From Synaphobranchus kaupii (Eukaryota > Chordata > Actinopteri > Anguilliformes > Synaphobranchidae), in contig CM056389.1 in the NCBI GenBank assembly GCA_029718625.1, forward strand, positions 20,741,381-20,805,380: a DNA stretch of 64,000 bases, given 5' to 3'. How positions within the stretch are numbered: the first letter of the stretch is position 1; each line of letters starts with the position of its first letter. The notes below the pieces were generated by a model. The model saw only the letters and a program-made list of their open reading frames with translations, had not been told where the DNA came from and searched no databases. Shown here one piece after another: positions 46,351 to 57,180 of the stretch. The position numbers and the translations under genes are program-made.

Positions 46351-46973
46351 TGTTGTGATACCCAAAACTGGAATGGACCCAAATGCAGGACTCTGACACA
46401 GACTCGGGCAAAAACTCCGGTAGGAGTATAATTTATTAAACAAGAGATGAATGGACAGACAAACAAGCAGGGAGCTGGTGACGGTCAGGATACTGGGTTG
46501 GCGAGCTAAGCTGGGCAGGACTGGAGATAACTGAAGCAGTGGGTCAATGCAGGGGAACCGGAACAGGGAAGCAGGCTGGACGGACAAACTGGAATCAGAC
46601 TAGACAGATTATAAACAATACAACAATGGCCGAGTAACATGAGAAACTGACGGAACGAACTGGCGACGAGACAAACAGAGAAGACGATATAAATAGGGTG
46701 AGGAGCAGGTGAATGCGAGATCAGTAATGACATGAGGCGTGCGGAATTTATGCAAAAGTAAATTGGATAATGAGTGCGAGTGTGGAATGTGAGCGGGGAA
46801 GGCGAGTGAATGGCTGTGAGATAATGAGGGAGACAATGAGGAAACGAGCAGGGAATTCACGTCCAGCCTACGACACGAAAAGACAAACAAGGTAAAAGGA
46901 AAGACATGACATGGAATGAGAGGAATGGGAAAAACAAGGAGAACAAAAGGGAAGGAAGGCGGCGGATGTAACA
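46351..46973 (-). mobile_element. Solo LTR, 623 bp, with 5 bp target duplication
   Basis: The block begins TGTTGTGATACCC and ends GGATGTAACA; CCAGC flanks it on both sides (46346-46350 and 46974-46978). It interrupts L1 coding sequence. Its left part has GGACCCAAATGCAGGAC and TTTATTAA, so transcription would be on the minus strand. Its short open frames are not recognised. The related block at 774-1372 is probably the same family. Confidence 0.8.
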
Positions 46974-47144
46974 CCAGCCCCCAAAGTTAATTGATGAGAT
47001 CATTAAACTCACAGACCTAAATAAACTAATTTCTAAACTTTATAAACTTCTACTCAGCATAGATGATTCAATAACACTTCCAACCACAAATTGGGAAAAT
47101 GATTTATGTATCTCTCCAGCTCCAGCTTCTGGACACAAATCTGC

Positions 47145-47650
47145 AATAACACCTTTTCAATGACCAATAGCACAAACTTATACAATACAAAATCCTCCAC
47201 AGAACACACGTTACTGAATATAACATGTTTAAAATGAGATTAGTCAACACAGACATTTGTTCACAATGCACTCTGGGTACCACAGATAATTATCTTCATG
47301 CCACTTGGGCTTGTCAACCAGTTCACTCCTTTTGGATAACAGCCACACACAAACGATCCTCTATCTTGGGTTGCAGAATCCCACAATCCCCATCAAACTG
47401 TTTGCTTGGAGATCTTACACAAATTGATCTACCAACAAAATACAGTGCACCTATACTCACTGCTGTAAATATCGCCAAGGAAACAGTTCTTATAAACTGG
47501 AAATCCAAGAATTCATTAAATATCACCCACTGGCTCAACCTCATAGAATACATATCCATGGAAAAAATGACTGCCTTTCTAAAAAACAGTATACCACTCA
47601 TTTGGACCCCATTTATAACCTTCTTAGATCTAAATTGTTCTCTGGACTAA
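47145..47650 (+). pseudogene. L1 ORF2 C-terminal fragment
   Basis: The frame reads LIQYKILHRTHVTEYNMFKM, then CSQCTLGTTDNYLHATWAC, a CxxC...H...C zinc-type segment. It continues LLGDLTQIDLPTKY, AKETVLINWKSKNSLNITHW and ends in SLD at 47650. This is the cysteine-rich C-terminus of fish L1 ORF2 proteins. Upstream catalytic domains are absent. The frame is unbroken over 160 codons. Confidence 0.8.
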
Positions 47651-47739
47651 TGCCACGTCTATCCACATAAAACACACTAACCCACATCCATCAACACATA
47701 ACTACTTGCATGGAATCCTACAACACAGAATACACCCAT

Positions 47740-47975
<236 letters not shown>

Positions 47976-48294
47976 CAAATATAGATGATCCACACACACA
48001 ACATCTGTTACTACCTCCCCCATTTATTTATTTTTTCTTCCTTTTCCTATATATATTTTTTTCTATGTATTTTGTCTTCTCTTACTTTATTTCTTAATTT
48101 TGTTTTTGTTCTCTACCTCCCTCAAAGATTTCTGATGTTTCTTGATGTTTTGTTTAAAATATAATTGTGATTAAAAATAAAGTTGACCTCCAAAGAGGGG
48201 GGGTGGTGGGAATAAAAAATACATTTAAATTATAATTTAAATGATTGCTTTATTCTACATTATGTAAACTGTCCAATTTTTTGATTCCCCAAAA

Positions 48295-48490
48295 TGGGGG
48301 GGGGATTATGTACAAAATGTTCTATCATTTCTAAACGGTTCATCCGATATGGATGAAAATACCCTAATATTAAAGCTGACAGTCTGCACTTCAACCTCTT
48401 TCCTTCCATTGTATCCTTTCGAACTCAAAGTGCTACAGTACAGAACCAAAATAACTAAAAAATGTGTCATGGTGCTCACTGTATATAGCA
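48295..48490. mobile_element. Inverted-repeat fragment of a Tc1-like transposon
   Basis: The words TCATCCGATATGGATGAAAA, TAAAGCTGACAGTCTGCACT and AAATGTGTCATGGTGCTCAC in this order are those of a common fish Tc1-like end. The second end and transposase are not present. Confidence 0.55.
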
Positions 48491-48599
48491 GTTCTCCACA
48501 ACTCATTAAAAATAAATTGCTGCTCAGAACAAGCTTATTAGGGTTGCATTAAAAATACCTCCTCGGACTCATCTGGATGCAGCACATTTTCAAAAACCA

Positions 48600-48870
48600 G
48601 TTATCTTCCAGTGGAAGAAAGAGTTACAGGTATTCAAATCAAGCTGGGTTTCACTCACACAAATATAAATAACTCAGCCCCTATTTATCTAGCTACTTTA
48701 ATTTAATGACAAATCTTCATAACGTTGGAACACTTGGTAGCTGAACATATATTATTCCTTTAGATTTAACACTTCCATGGACAAAAATAAATTTTTATAT
48801 GCTGCTGCAGTTCTTTGGAACAAACCTCTTCTTAAACAATTAGAGAGGAGTTTTAAATATGGTTGTGTAA
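48600..48870 (+). pseudogene. C-terminal fragment of another LINE
   Basis: Plus-strand codons at about 48796-48858 read FLYAAAVLWNKPLLKQL, and a nearby frame has APIYLATLI. AVLWNxLP after an APxYLxxLI segment is the usual C-terminus of many non-LTR ORF2 proteins. Stops and frameshifts are present. Confidence 0.45.
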
Positions 48871-49021
48871 CCCTAGTCTCTGTATCTTCTGTCTGCCCCT
48901 TAATGAGCAGGCGCCTCCCCTTCACACCCTAATTTATGTTAGTCTCTGCGTTGTGTTTGAAATGTATGGGTGTCTGGCAGGAGAGAAACAGAGCCTGGTA
49001 ATTTGATTGCGGTTCAGACTT

Positions 49022-49683
49022 TTATTCTTGTGTCTCCAATTTGATAATGATGTTGGAATTGGCATGGATGACAACTCTGTCAAATCCTTCATTCTGGACA
49101 CTGTAGAGGGTGTGGAGTATTATCCTAGTATCAGCCTCCTGCTGTGTGGATTCCAGAACAGGAACATCCGTAAGACACCCTTCTGTGAGCACCACGCTCT
49201 TCGTCTCTTCTTTGAATCCACCACCCAGGTAGAGATGAGTTGGGCCAAGAGCAGGCTCCAGTTGCTCATTCTCACACCATTCCTCACAGAGGAAGCTCAG
49301 AAGGTTTGCTTTGTTAGCTGACACTGGAAAAAACTCCTTTGGATCAGGAGCTGTTGTACTGACTTCATATACTTTGACTGGTTTTGATTGGGCGTATGTC
49401 TGTTTCCTGCTCAGCTGACTTAAGGCTGGGTCCACTGTACCTGTCACAACAGAAGTGTATGATCTCAGTGCCGGGAGGCACATCATTCAGCAGCAGGTTT
49501 TTGTATCGCTCAGCGATGGTTACCAAATCTTTCACCTTTGTGAAAAGTCCAGTGTCGTATGGCGCACATAGCATCAATGACTACTGCTGTCTTTTTGTCA
49601 TCTTGAGGCAGATCAGGGATGCTGGTCACTTTGGTCTCCTCTTTCAGGATCTTCACTAGGCTTGCCTTGGTACCAGTTCTCAT
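49022..49683 (-). pseudogene. Decayed transposon-type gene with PIN/XPG-nuclease-like motif order
   Basis: From ATG 49683 the frame reads MRTGTKASLVKILKEE and KKTAVVIDAMCAIRHW. After a frameshift it has NDVPPGTEIIHFCCDRY, then (49486 frame) KEFFPVSANKANLLSFLCEE, STQQEADTRIILHTLYSV and GFDRVVIHANSNIII. I recognise the QEADTR family of uncharacterised proteins found in many animal genomes, often in repeats. The order of an early Asp (VVIDAM), a second Asp (CCDRY), the EAD helix and a late hydrophobic strand (where relatives have an acidic DxD) resembles PIN/FEN1-like nucleases. Here that last acidic pair reads NSN, and there are at least two frameshifts. Function is inferred, not shown. Confidence 0.45.
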
Positions 49684-50279
49684 ACTGCCATCTTCCTAGA
49701 AGAGGGATGGGGGGAAAGTCACTGCACTCGTGGTTGCCTATGAAGTCAACAATGTTGAGTTCTCCACCACTGGCAATGATCTATCCATCTAGTGGCTTTA
49801 GTGGGAACATGCTTAACCATGCATTGGCAGGTATCATCTGAAAGCTTCTATTCTGCTTTTTCAATAGGTGGGCTCAGTTTGTTTCTAGTATGAACTATCG
49901 CGGAGATATTCAATCAGAAAGAGAACGATGGAATCTGATCACGCCAGCGTAATTGGCGCTATTTCGCAATAGGGGTTGCATTGTTTGGACCCACCCTGAA
50001 GCTTTCCAGTAGCTAGTTGACCAGGTTGTCCACCCAGGTTGTGATCCTTGAAGGTCCTAGATATCATTTCTGGGTACCAACCTTTTACAACATTCAATGT
50101 CTGATTTCCAAAAAAGGGGGGGTTTGCCCCCTGGGTACCACCACTTACCTTGCAGGAAAGTGCAAAACAGAACAGTGTACGGTATCCTGCAAGGGACAAA
50201 ATTGACCACGCGTTCTCACTTTGGCAGTGAATGGAACAATGGCCAAGTTTAGAATACCACCTTGAAAGAAATGGTTGTT
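49684..50279. other. Probable upstream part of the decayed gene; otherwise unassigned
   Basis: No clear frame is visible. A small G run (50115-50122) and the near-repeats CCCACCCTGAAG/TCCACCCAGG are the only features noted. Confidence 0.3.
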
Positions 50280-51489
50280 AAAAGTATACTATGTAGTTTC
50301 ATTGTAAACAACTCGTTCTTTGTTTACATTCTAATTTTCTCCCCAAAAAAACATTGTATGTGTCCTTGTGGTCTAATAAACATGTTGAATGTATTTCCTA
50401 CCTCATAAGTTGTTCACAAAGTGTTTTTTTGTTAATGTTTTGAATGCTACACTGTTGACATCCCGCCGCCATTTTTAAAGCCAGAGACAGCTAAAATTGT
50501 GTAAACGTCATGGATGGGCGGTTCCTGCCCATTTGATTGACATGGCCAGGCCATGTGGGCAGGCTTACAGGTAAACTCTTATTTTAGCTTAGGCTACTTA
50601 CCTTTACGTACGCATCGTCAGTACAATTTAGACATTTAGGGCCGAAACATACCTCACGCAGATACGCAAACGTGGATGCTTAGGGCTACGCGAACAATTT
50701 TTCTTTTATCATGACATTTGTGAAAGACAAGCCAGAGCGTTGCAGTGAAGGACGCTATTGCAGGCAACAACAGTAAACTTTCTTGTTCGATCTGTGCTTT
50801 CCTCCGGTTTGTCTTGCACAAATGTCATGACAAAAGAAAAAATATTCGCGTAGCTCCAAGTGTCCACGTTCGCGTATTTTCGTGAGGTATGTTTCGGCCC
50901 TTACTCATTAGCAAGATGTTTTCAGCCGAGGAGGTAACAATATTATTATAAAAATAGCGACCATACACCGAGCTAAGGCTATCTATTGTCGTGATGTTTG
51001 TTTATTGCTGACAGTAGTCTATTTATCATGTTGTTTGACCAAACCTTGATCATGTAAATGGAGACTATGTTACATGCTCAAAGCATATAAGTTAGTAATC
51101 TTAGCTATAGCTCTGTAAATTTGATCACTGTTCATTTTCATAAAATAATTCAAAATCATCATTTTGCAATTCTGTTCGGTTCATTCTGTAGCCATCAACA
51201 TCCAGGGGGCTCGGCCCCAGAGTAAGGTTGAGGGGGAGTTGTGTTCGTGTTGGGCGAGGCAGGTCCAGGGGAAGAGGAGAGCTTGATCAGAGTGACCGTG
51301 ATAGAGCCGACAGACTCCGGGAGGAGAGAGTCCACGGTCAGGGAAAATATGTGTGAAACGTCACCACAATGCTCGTGCGTCATCGTGCGTGTCTGAGAAG
51401 AACACGTGATAAGCAATTTTCGGCGGACCTTTTTCTCCTACGTGCTCTATATCGCCATCTAGTGTTCTGAAACTACATAGTATACTTTT
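50280..51489. mobile_element. DNA element with AAAAGTATACTATGTAGTTT ends, about 1.2 kb
   Basis: The left end AAAGTATACTATGTAGTTTC and right end GAAACTACATAGTATACTTT are perfect inverses over 20 bases. The interior has CGCCGCCATTTTTAAAG and a GC-rich stretch (51195-51416) without a recognised domain. It contains a nested 262 bp MITE. Such ends (CTACATAGTNTAC) are common in fish DNA repeats. No target duplication was identified. Confidence 0.7.
50639..50900. mobile_element. Nested Harbinger-like MITE, 262 bp, TTA duplication
   Basis: It starts GGGCCGAAACATACCTCACG and ends CGTGAGGTATGTTTCGGCCC, with TTA on each side (50636-50638 and 50901-50903). Arms of about 100 bases pair, including GACATTTGTG and CACAAATGTC. 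A 3 bp TWA target and GGG ends are PIF/Harbinger features. Confidence 0.8.
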
Positions 51490-51719
51490 GAATGGCCTAT
51501 TGTAAAAGTTTGTTACAAAAGTTTTTAATGTATTTGTTTATTATTTTATATATCTTTTTGTAATGCTGTTGTAATTTTGTAGTGAACATTCATGGCAAAT
51601 GTGGAGTGGACCCCGGGCCAGTATGTACTTTATATTAAAATAATATTTTATTAAGAACAACGTTGGTACAATATTACAGTAAAAATATATCTCAGAGGGA
51701 GGCTGCATGTAACACTGCA

Positions 51720-51859
51720 GTAGGGCATTACATCATCACTGAGTCCGGGGGCGGTCCTCTCCTGCCTCCAAAATGAGTGACAGGACAGAGAGGGGAAGGC
51801 AGGATAAAGCCTGAAATCCCACCAGGATGAGAAGATTGCCAACCTCAAACCTGAGACAG
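51720..51859 (+). promoter_or_regulatory. Candidate promoter and 5' UTR exon of the second OR
   Basis: This is the counterpart of 37925-38063, with nearly identical CATCATCACTGAGTCCGGGG. It includes GATAAAGCC, the exon end ACCTGAGACAG at 51859 and donor GTATGACC. The acceptor TGTTTTCAG at 52015-52023 gives an intron of about 164 bases. Conservation of both splice signals between the copies supports the exon. Confidence 0.5.
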
Positions 51860-52029
51860 GTATGACCTTGCCTTTACACCATTCAGAGTACAGCTAAATA
51901 ATATGTTGCAGTTCCTTTGTTTGGAGTCAGGAGCATCTACTAGAAAATACTTTGTATAGATCAACTAGACTATAATGGGATTTATCTAATCACACGTGAA
52001 TTTGAATTTGTTACTGTTTTCAGGGTCTG

Positions 52030-53000
52030 ATGGCAGAGATGGAAAATCTTTCGTACGTACCTGTGAAGCAGCCCATCGTGTTCACATTGGAAGGTTTCAT
52101 CATAACCAGGCAGCAGAGGTACCCCCTGTTTGCAGTCACACTCATTGTGTACACCGTGATGCTACTGGGAAACATCACCGTGGTTACTGTGATCGCCACG
52201 GACGCCAAGCTCCACAAGCCCATGTACGTGATGATGTGCAACCTGGCAGCGTGCGACCTGCTCGGGGGCACGGTCGGCTATTCTCAGCTGATGTCTGACT
52301 TCCTGACAGAGAAAAACACCATTGGCTACGTGGCGGCCATCGTCCAGGCCATCTGCTTACACTTTTATGGCGCGGCGTTTTGTACCATTATATCAGCCAT
52401 GGCGTATGACCGCTACGTGGCCATCTGCAAGCCATTGCACTACCCACACCATCATGACCACTGGGAGACTGGTCACACTGTGTTTTCTGTCCTGGTTCAT
52501 CGCGGTCTGCCAGGTCACGCCCCTCTTCATTATGAACGTGAGAACGCCACTGTGTGGGACGTTCATCAAGTATGTCTACTGTACAAATGCAGTCATTATG
52601 AAGCTGGCCTGCATCCCCAACACCGTCAACATGATGTACCTTTTTTGTACATCTTGGTTATTAAGTACAAGCTCCTGCTTAGTCATTACCTTTAGCTATG
52701 TCAACATCCTCATTGCGTGTGTGGTCAAACAGGAGAAAAAACAGTAGGAGCAAGGCCATACAGACGTGCGCCTCCCATCTCACTGTTTGTATCCTTTTTG
52801 AGCTCTCCACATTCATTATTGTCGGGTCCAACAAGATACAAGAGATCACCCACAACGCCAAGAAGTTCTGTGCGATTCTGTATATAATTGTGCCCCCCAC
52901 GGTCAACCCAATGATCTATGGCATTGCCATGAAAGATATTCGCACAAACATTGTGAAATTTTTCAAATCCACTGTCTTGCTGAAACAGGGAAGCCAGTGA
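52030..53000 (+). pseudogene. Second olfactory receptor, two +1 frameshifts
   Basis: This is the tandem sister of the OR at 38226. The first frame begins MAEMENLSYVPVKQPIV, has LLGN in TM1, LHKPMY, and MAYDRYVAICKPLHY. At TACCCACACC (about 52443) an extra C relative to TACCACACC in the sister shifts the frame. A second extra base in the A6 run at 52736-52741 (five As in the sister) shifts it again. The last frame has CASHLTVCILFELS and PPTVNPMIYGIAM and ends at 53000, a few codons beyond the sister because its stop is CAG here. Everything else looks conserved. Both changes are single-base gains in homopolymers, so a recent pseudogene and a sequencing error are both possible. Confidence 0.85.
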
Positions 53001-53830
53001 GTAGGCAGTTATCAAAATTACGTTTTTAAAATGTATTTTTTAGCTTGAGGACAGTCTTTTAAAAAAATCTTCTCATCTGCATATCTAACTGCATATCTAA
53101 ACCATTTTGTGTGAGAAAAAAAGAAGTGTGAGATATACCTTTTTTCAAACATAGCTGTAAAGTTGTTGTTTGTAGGCTGGTTAAAACAATTATCTTTGGA
53201 ATAATTTTGCTCCAGCATTGTTATTCTCCACACCCTTACAAACCTTTTCTGCTTCATTGTAAAAGTTGCAATAAAGTTTTGTGACAGCTGGGCAGAGGAC
53301 ATTTGAACTGAAATCCTACAATGGTTTTCCTTTTGTACATGTCCTGTATTGTTCTGGCACAATGAAAACCAGCCCCTGTCTTTTTCCCCATGAATCTGTT
53401 GCATTATAAAAAGCATACCTAGATTTTAAAAACGACTAAAATGTCATGTACTTTTTCAATAAATTAAGCATAATAATTGAAATCTTATGTTTTTACGTTG
53501 TCTTTGTCATATTTTATTTGTGTGAGTCAAAAATATATACAGTAACAATAAAAACCATTCAACACTACACATTATGTAAGATTGCATATATATACCTGCT
53601 CTAATCGCCCCTTCTTACTTGTACCGTATTTCTTTATCGACTTGTGTGTTTTCCTATTATGGAATTTCTGTTTTTTTTCTGTAAAGAAATCTCAAAACTG
53701 TACAAAAAATGTATACAAATAAACACCATTTAATCTCCCAGAAGCGAGTTCATGGCGGTTAGCATTTCAGCACACTGTTACACTGTTGTGCATGCAATTT
53801 AAGCGTGCATTTTATTTTTTATCCTTGGAG
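53001..53830. other. 3' flank of the second OR, no further gene
   Basis: The first 550 bases match the flank of the intact OR (39183-39760). The rest is specific to this copy and AT-rich. Possible polyadenylation signals are AATAAAG near 53270 and AATAAA near 53457. Confidence 0.5.
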
Positions 53831-54059
53831 ATAATCATGTATATCACACGCCAAGTGACACCCCTGGGAGGGACAGAATCGCAGGACACGGGGGAATGCA
53901 GAAGTACCTGGTTTTTCCGGGGTTTATTGAAGAGAGCGAGTTCTTCAAACAAAGAAATTAACAATCGCCACCTTTCACACTCACGGGATCCTCGCCAAAA
54001 TAATAAACAAAAATAAGAAAAATAAACCAAAACACAAAAGCACATTTCTGCAACGTTCT

Positions 54060-54160
54060 CAAGGCTTTTGCCGCACTCTCTGTCTCGCTCACACACTCTG
54101 TCTCGCTCACACACACACTCTGTCTCGCTCACTCACACACTCTGTCTCGCTCACACACTC
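54060..54160. repeat. Minisatellite, CACTCTGTCTCGCTCACA units
   Basis: Four to five units of 18-24 bases differ mainly in the number of CA steps. The corresponding spot in the other block (about 41797-41822) has a single unit followed by a CT run, so the array expanded in this copy. Confidence 0.85.
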
Positions 54161-54815
54161 TGCTGCAGGGATTCCCCAGTCTAACAAACCCAAAGGACAG
54201 AAGCACACTTTTAAGCCCTGGGCTGATTAGTTAATGCAACCCAGGTGTGTGTGCCTACTTTACCAGTAGGTTCAGCCCCAGATTGCTCTGATTTCCTCTG
54301 CCGGACAGACCCCTGCAACAATGTCATTTCATCAGTATTAAAAGACGTGGATAAAAAATATTTAAAATTTTCTGTAGTGGTTAGATTGACTGCATTCTCC
54401 TCCCTCCAAGTTATAAATCTGTGCTCATCCATCAACCCATGTCTCTGACACAGATCAATCATGCATTAAAAACCGAAAATACTGTCTTTTAACTTTTAGA
54501 AATATTTCATGAGGTCATATTCCATATGAATTTATTTTTAAGTACGTATACATTATATTTCATCTTGGTGTACTAGAAAGCTGAGTCACACAGAGAACCA
54601 AGGCCCGAACCATGTAGGCCTATTCAGCATTGGGGGTGGGGGTATAGTGTGTATGAGTTTTTTTTATTTTAATTACGAAATACATTTTTAGAGGTTTTAG
54701 GTGAATCAGCATGTTAATGGGCCACAGTAATATTATGAGAATAGTTTATACTTTATATATTTTTTCAATACTTTATTGCCATGTCAACACAGTTGATTGG
54801 AATGTGTCTTAAAAA

Positions 54816-55403
54816 GTAAAAGTAAATAAATACATTTTATAAATAAATCATTTACAAAATAACTGGTCTCAGCCCTGGTCTATTGCACCATTAATTACTT
54901 TGGACTACTGGCAAATATGTAGTTGAGGTATTAAGGATGTGGGCAGCTTCTGGATATGTGCTGTTCCTGAACCTGGTTGTCTGAGTATTAATGCTTTGAA
55001 GTCTCTTCGGAGACGGAAGAAACTCTAAAAGGATGAGAAGGGTCTTTTAAAATTTTGAGGCCCTTCTTTTGGATCCTGGTTTGGTAGATTCCAACCAGAG
55101 GTGGAAGGACAAAGCCAGTTATTTTGGATGCAGTGCATATCAGTTTATCCAATTTCTTTCTTGTCCTGTGGGGAGGAGTTGCTATACCATACAGTTATTG
55201 AGAAGGTGAGGATACTCTCAATCCCTGCACCATAAAATTGAACTAGACCCTCCGTAGGCACACCAATTTTTTTTCAATTGCCTCAAAAAGAAAAGTGGTG
55301 AGGTTTTTTCAGAATGGAGCTGTTATTATCCTCCCATTTCAAGGAGGAGGAGATTGTTGTTCCCAGGAATTTATAGTGCTCTACCTGCTGAATTTCCTGA
55401 CTA
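54816..55403. repeat. Older repeat, left half (split by the piggyBac-like element)
   Basis: A fish-type repeat with GGACAAAGCCAGTTATTTTG and TTATCCAATTTCTTTCTTG runs up to GAATTTCCTGACTA. It resumes at 58644 with TGACCATAGCTTGGTAGGG and CCCCTGTGAAAGTCCACAAA. Joining the halves across one TTAA gives a continuous repeat. The sense is probably minus. The family is not identified. Confidence 0.6.
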
Positions 55404-56338
55404 TTAACCTCTTAATGCCAAACGCCCCCTAGCGGTCACGCCGGCGTGACGGAAATTATTACATTATACATTTCATTAATTTAATAATATATAATAAACT
55501 GCTCACCTCAATATTTTGATTAAATATCCTTAAGATATATCCATTCCTTCTGGGAAAGTGGTTTTTAAGCCCAAAACGTCGGGATAAAACTTCGTAAATA
55601 ACGTTGGAAACTCGGACCTAATTCTCAAACATGTATTGCAGCTTGATGTCACACCATAAACAATGTGCTGGTAAACTGTTCTGCTTAATTGTATTTCACA
55701 AAACTTTGGTTTGAAAAATCATTATACCTTTAGGCTTCAAGAAAAAATACTTTAAAACTTTCATACGGCTGTACATTATTTTTTTCCAATTTTAAACCGA
55801 CTTGTGCTTTTTTGCACTTGATTACGACTCGTTCGGCTGTGTTCACTTTGGCGTTGTGAAACTCAGCCAGTTTCTGGAGTACCAATCCCATGGCTTAGTA
55901 TATGTTAGCCAGAGTAGTTTTGAACTTGCTTGCAGAGATTTATGCAAAACCGTCGTCAATTGGGTGTATTTCTTTGACTGATAGCACAATAGGCCTATCT
56001 GAAGTGGGAAAAACCGTCTTCCACCCGCCTCCACTCTGAGTATTATTTGCTTTCCATTGGGTTTTAAAACTGTCTGTCAAATATTCCAGGCAATAGCCAA
56101 GACTCTTATCTTTGAAACAAGCCGGCTATTGAATACAATAGCCGTCGTAAAAAAGGAAATCGAGCCGTGCGTATGAGGAAGTGGCGATCCACGCGTAATT
56201 ATCGAACCAAAATGGCGCAGTGTTTTTACCTTGTAGCGTAGCTCGCTACATTCCGTTTAGCAAAGCACAATTAATTAGGTAAGGCCCGCAGTTAAATTTT
56301 TTACTTTAGAGTATTTTTGATACAGTTTTTGTGTAGTT

Positions 56339-56478
56339 ATGTCGAGATTTTTGAGGCGTTTATCCATGCACCAAGTGCTAGACGAACTGGATAAGCCAGA
56401 AGATGTTTTTGCCGAGGGAGACTCATCCTGTCTCAGTGACGCTGAATCCACTGATGACCGAGATGATGTTGCTGACAT
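56339..56478 (+). pseudogene. First exon of a piggyBac-like transposase
   Basis: ATG at 56339 opens MSRFLRRLSMHQVLDELDK, then an acidic serine stretch ending CLSDAESTDDRDDVAD. The frame meets GTAAGT at 56479, a strong splice donor, and in-frame reading gives a stop there. Acidic N-termini with short hydrophobic patches are usual in piggyBac transposases. No downstream exon with the DDD catalytic core was found within the element. The inverted copy near 29000 keeps the same start, SDAE and donor, but is shortened. Confidence 0.55.
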
Positions 56479-57099
56479 GTAAGTTGTTTTATCATACTAA
56501 CAGTGTTATGCTATAAACGCATTGAATTTCGCCATGGCAGGTAACGTCGTTAGGGCTGGTGGTATTACCGATTTTTCGATATACCAGTGTGAATTCACGC
56601 AATGCCATGCGGGTTCGTAATTACATTGTCAACTGTATTTTATTGTTTTTTATACAATTAATATTACAAATTGCACATTCCAACGGTATGATACATAATT
56701 TATGAAGTAAACTTAGGGTGTATTGTCTGTGTTGACAAACTCGCACGTGTTACGTGGCGTTGCCAACAACACAGATGTTTGGTGTAAGCATCGAAGGAAA
56801 TTTAGCTGCAATGCGTGAATCCCTGTGTTTCTTCTGTGAAGCTAACTAACCTTATATACTTATGCATAAAATCGGTCCCTCTCAGCTAAATTAATATAGA
56901 TAGTATTGCCTTTACAGTGGCAAGCTAGCAAGCATCCCTGTGTTTTCCTGTCTGTTTATTATAGTTTATACGAGTATTAGGAATGGAAGTGTGGTGTTGC
57001 TGATTTGCCCACAGCTTACTGTGAACTACAGTCGACGTTCATTGCTAGGGATAGCTGCTACATTATGCGAAGGATGTGCTTTGCCTTGTCTGTTCTGTA

Positions 57100-57180
57100 G
57101 TGATCTTGATGTCTCTGTGCGCACTTACTGTACGTCGCTTTGGATAAAAGCGTCTGCTAAATAAATGTAATGTAATGCAA
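57100..57180 (+). mobile_element. SINE 3' tail nested in the piggyBac-like element
   Basis: GTCGCTTTGGATAAAAGCG, then TCTGCTAAATAAATGTAATG with a short TAATG repeat, is the well-known 3' tail shared by several fish SINEs. The tRNA-derived head is not recognised upstream, so the copy may be truncated. Confidence 0.7.

Larger units (their letters stand above)
51555..54815. repeat. OR-bearing duplicated block, copy 2
   Basis: This block matches 37615-42430. It keeps the upstream region, untranslated exon, intron, OR coding exon and 3' flank, and lacks the two insertions of copy 1. Its own differences include about 250 bases before 53830, a minisatellite at 54060-54160 and about 80 bases at 54620-54700. 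Confidence 0.85.
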
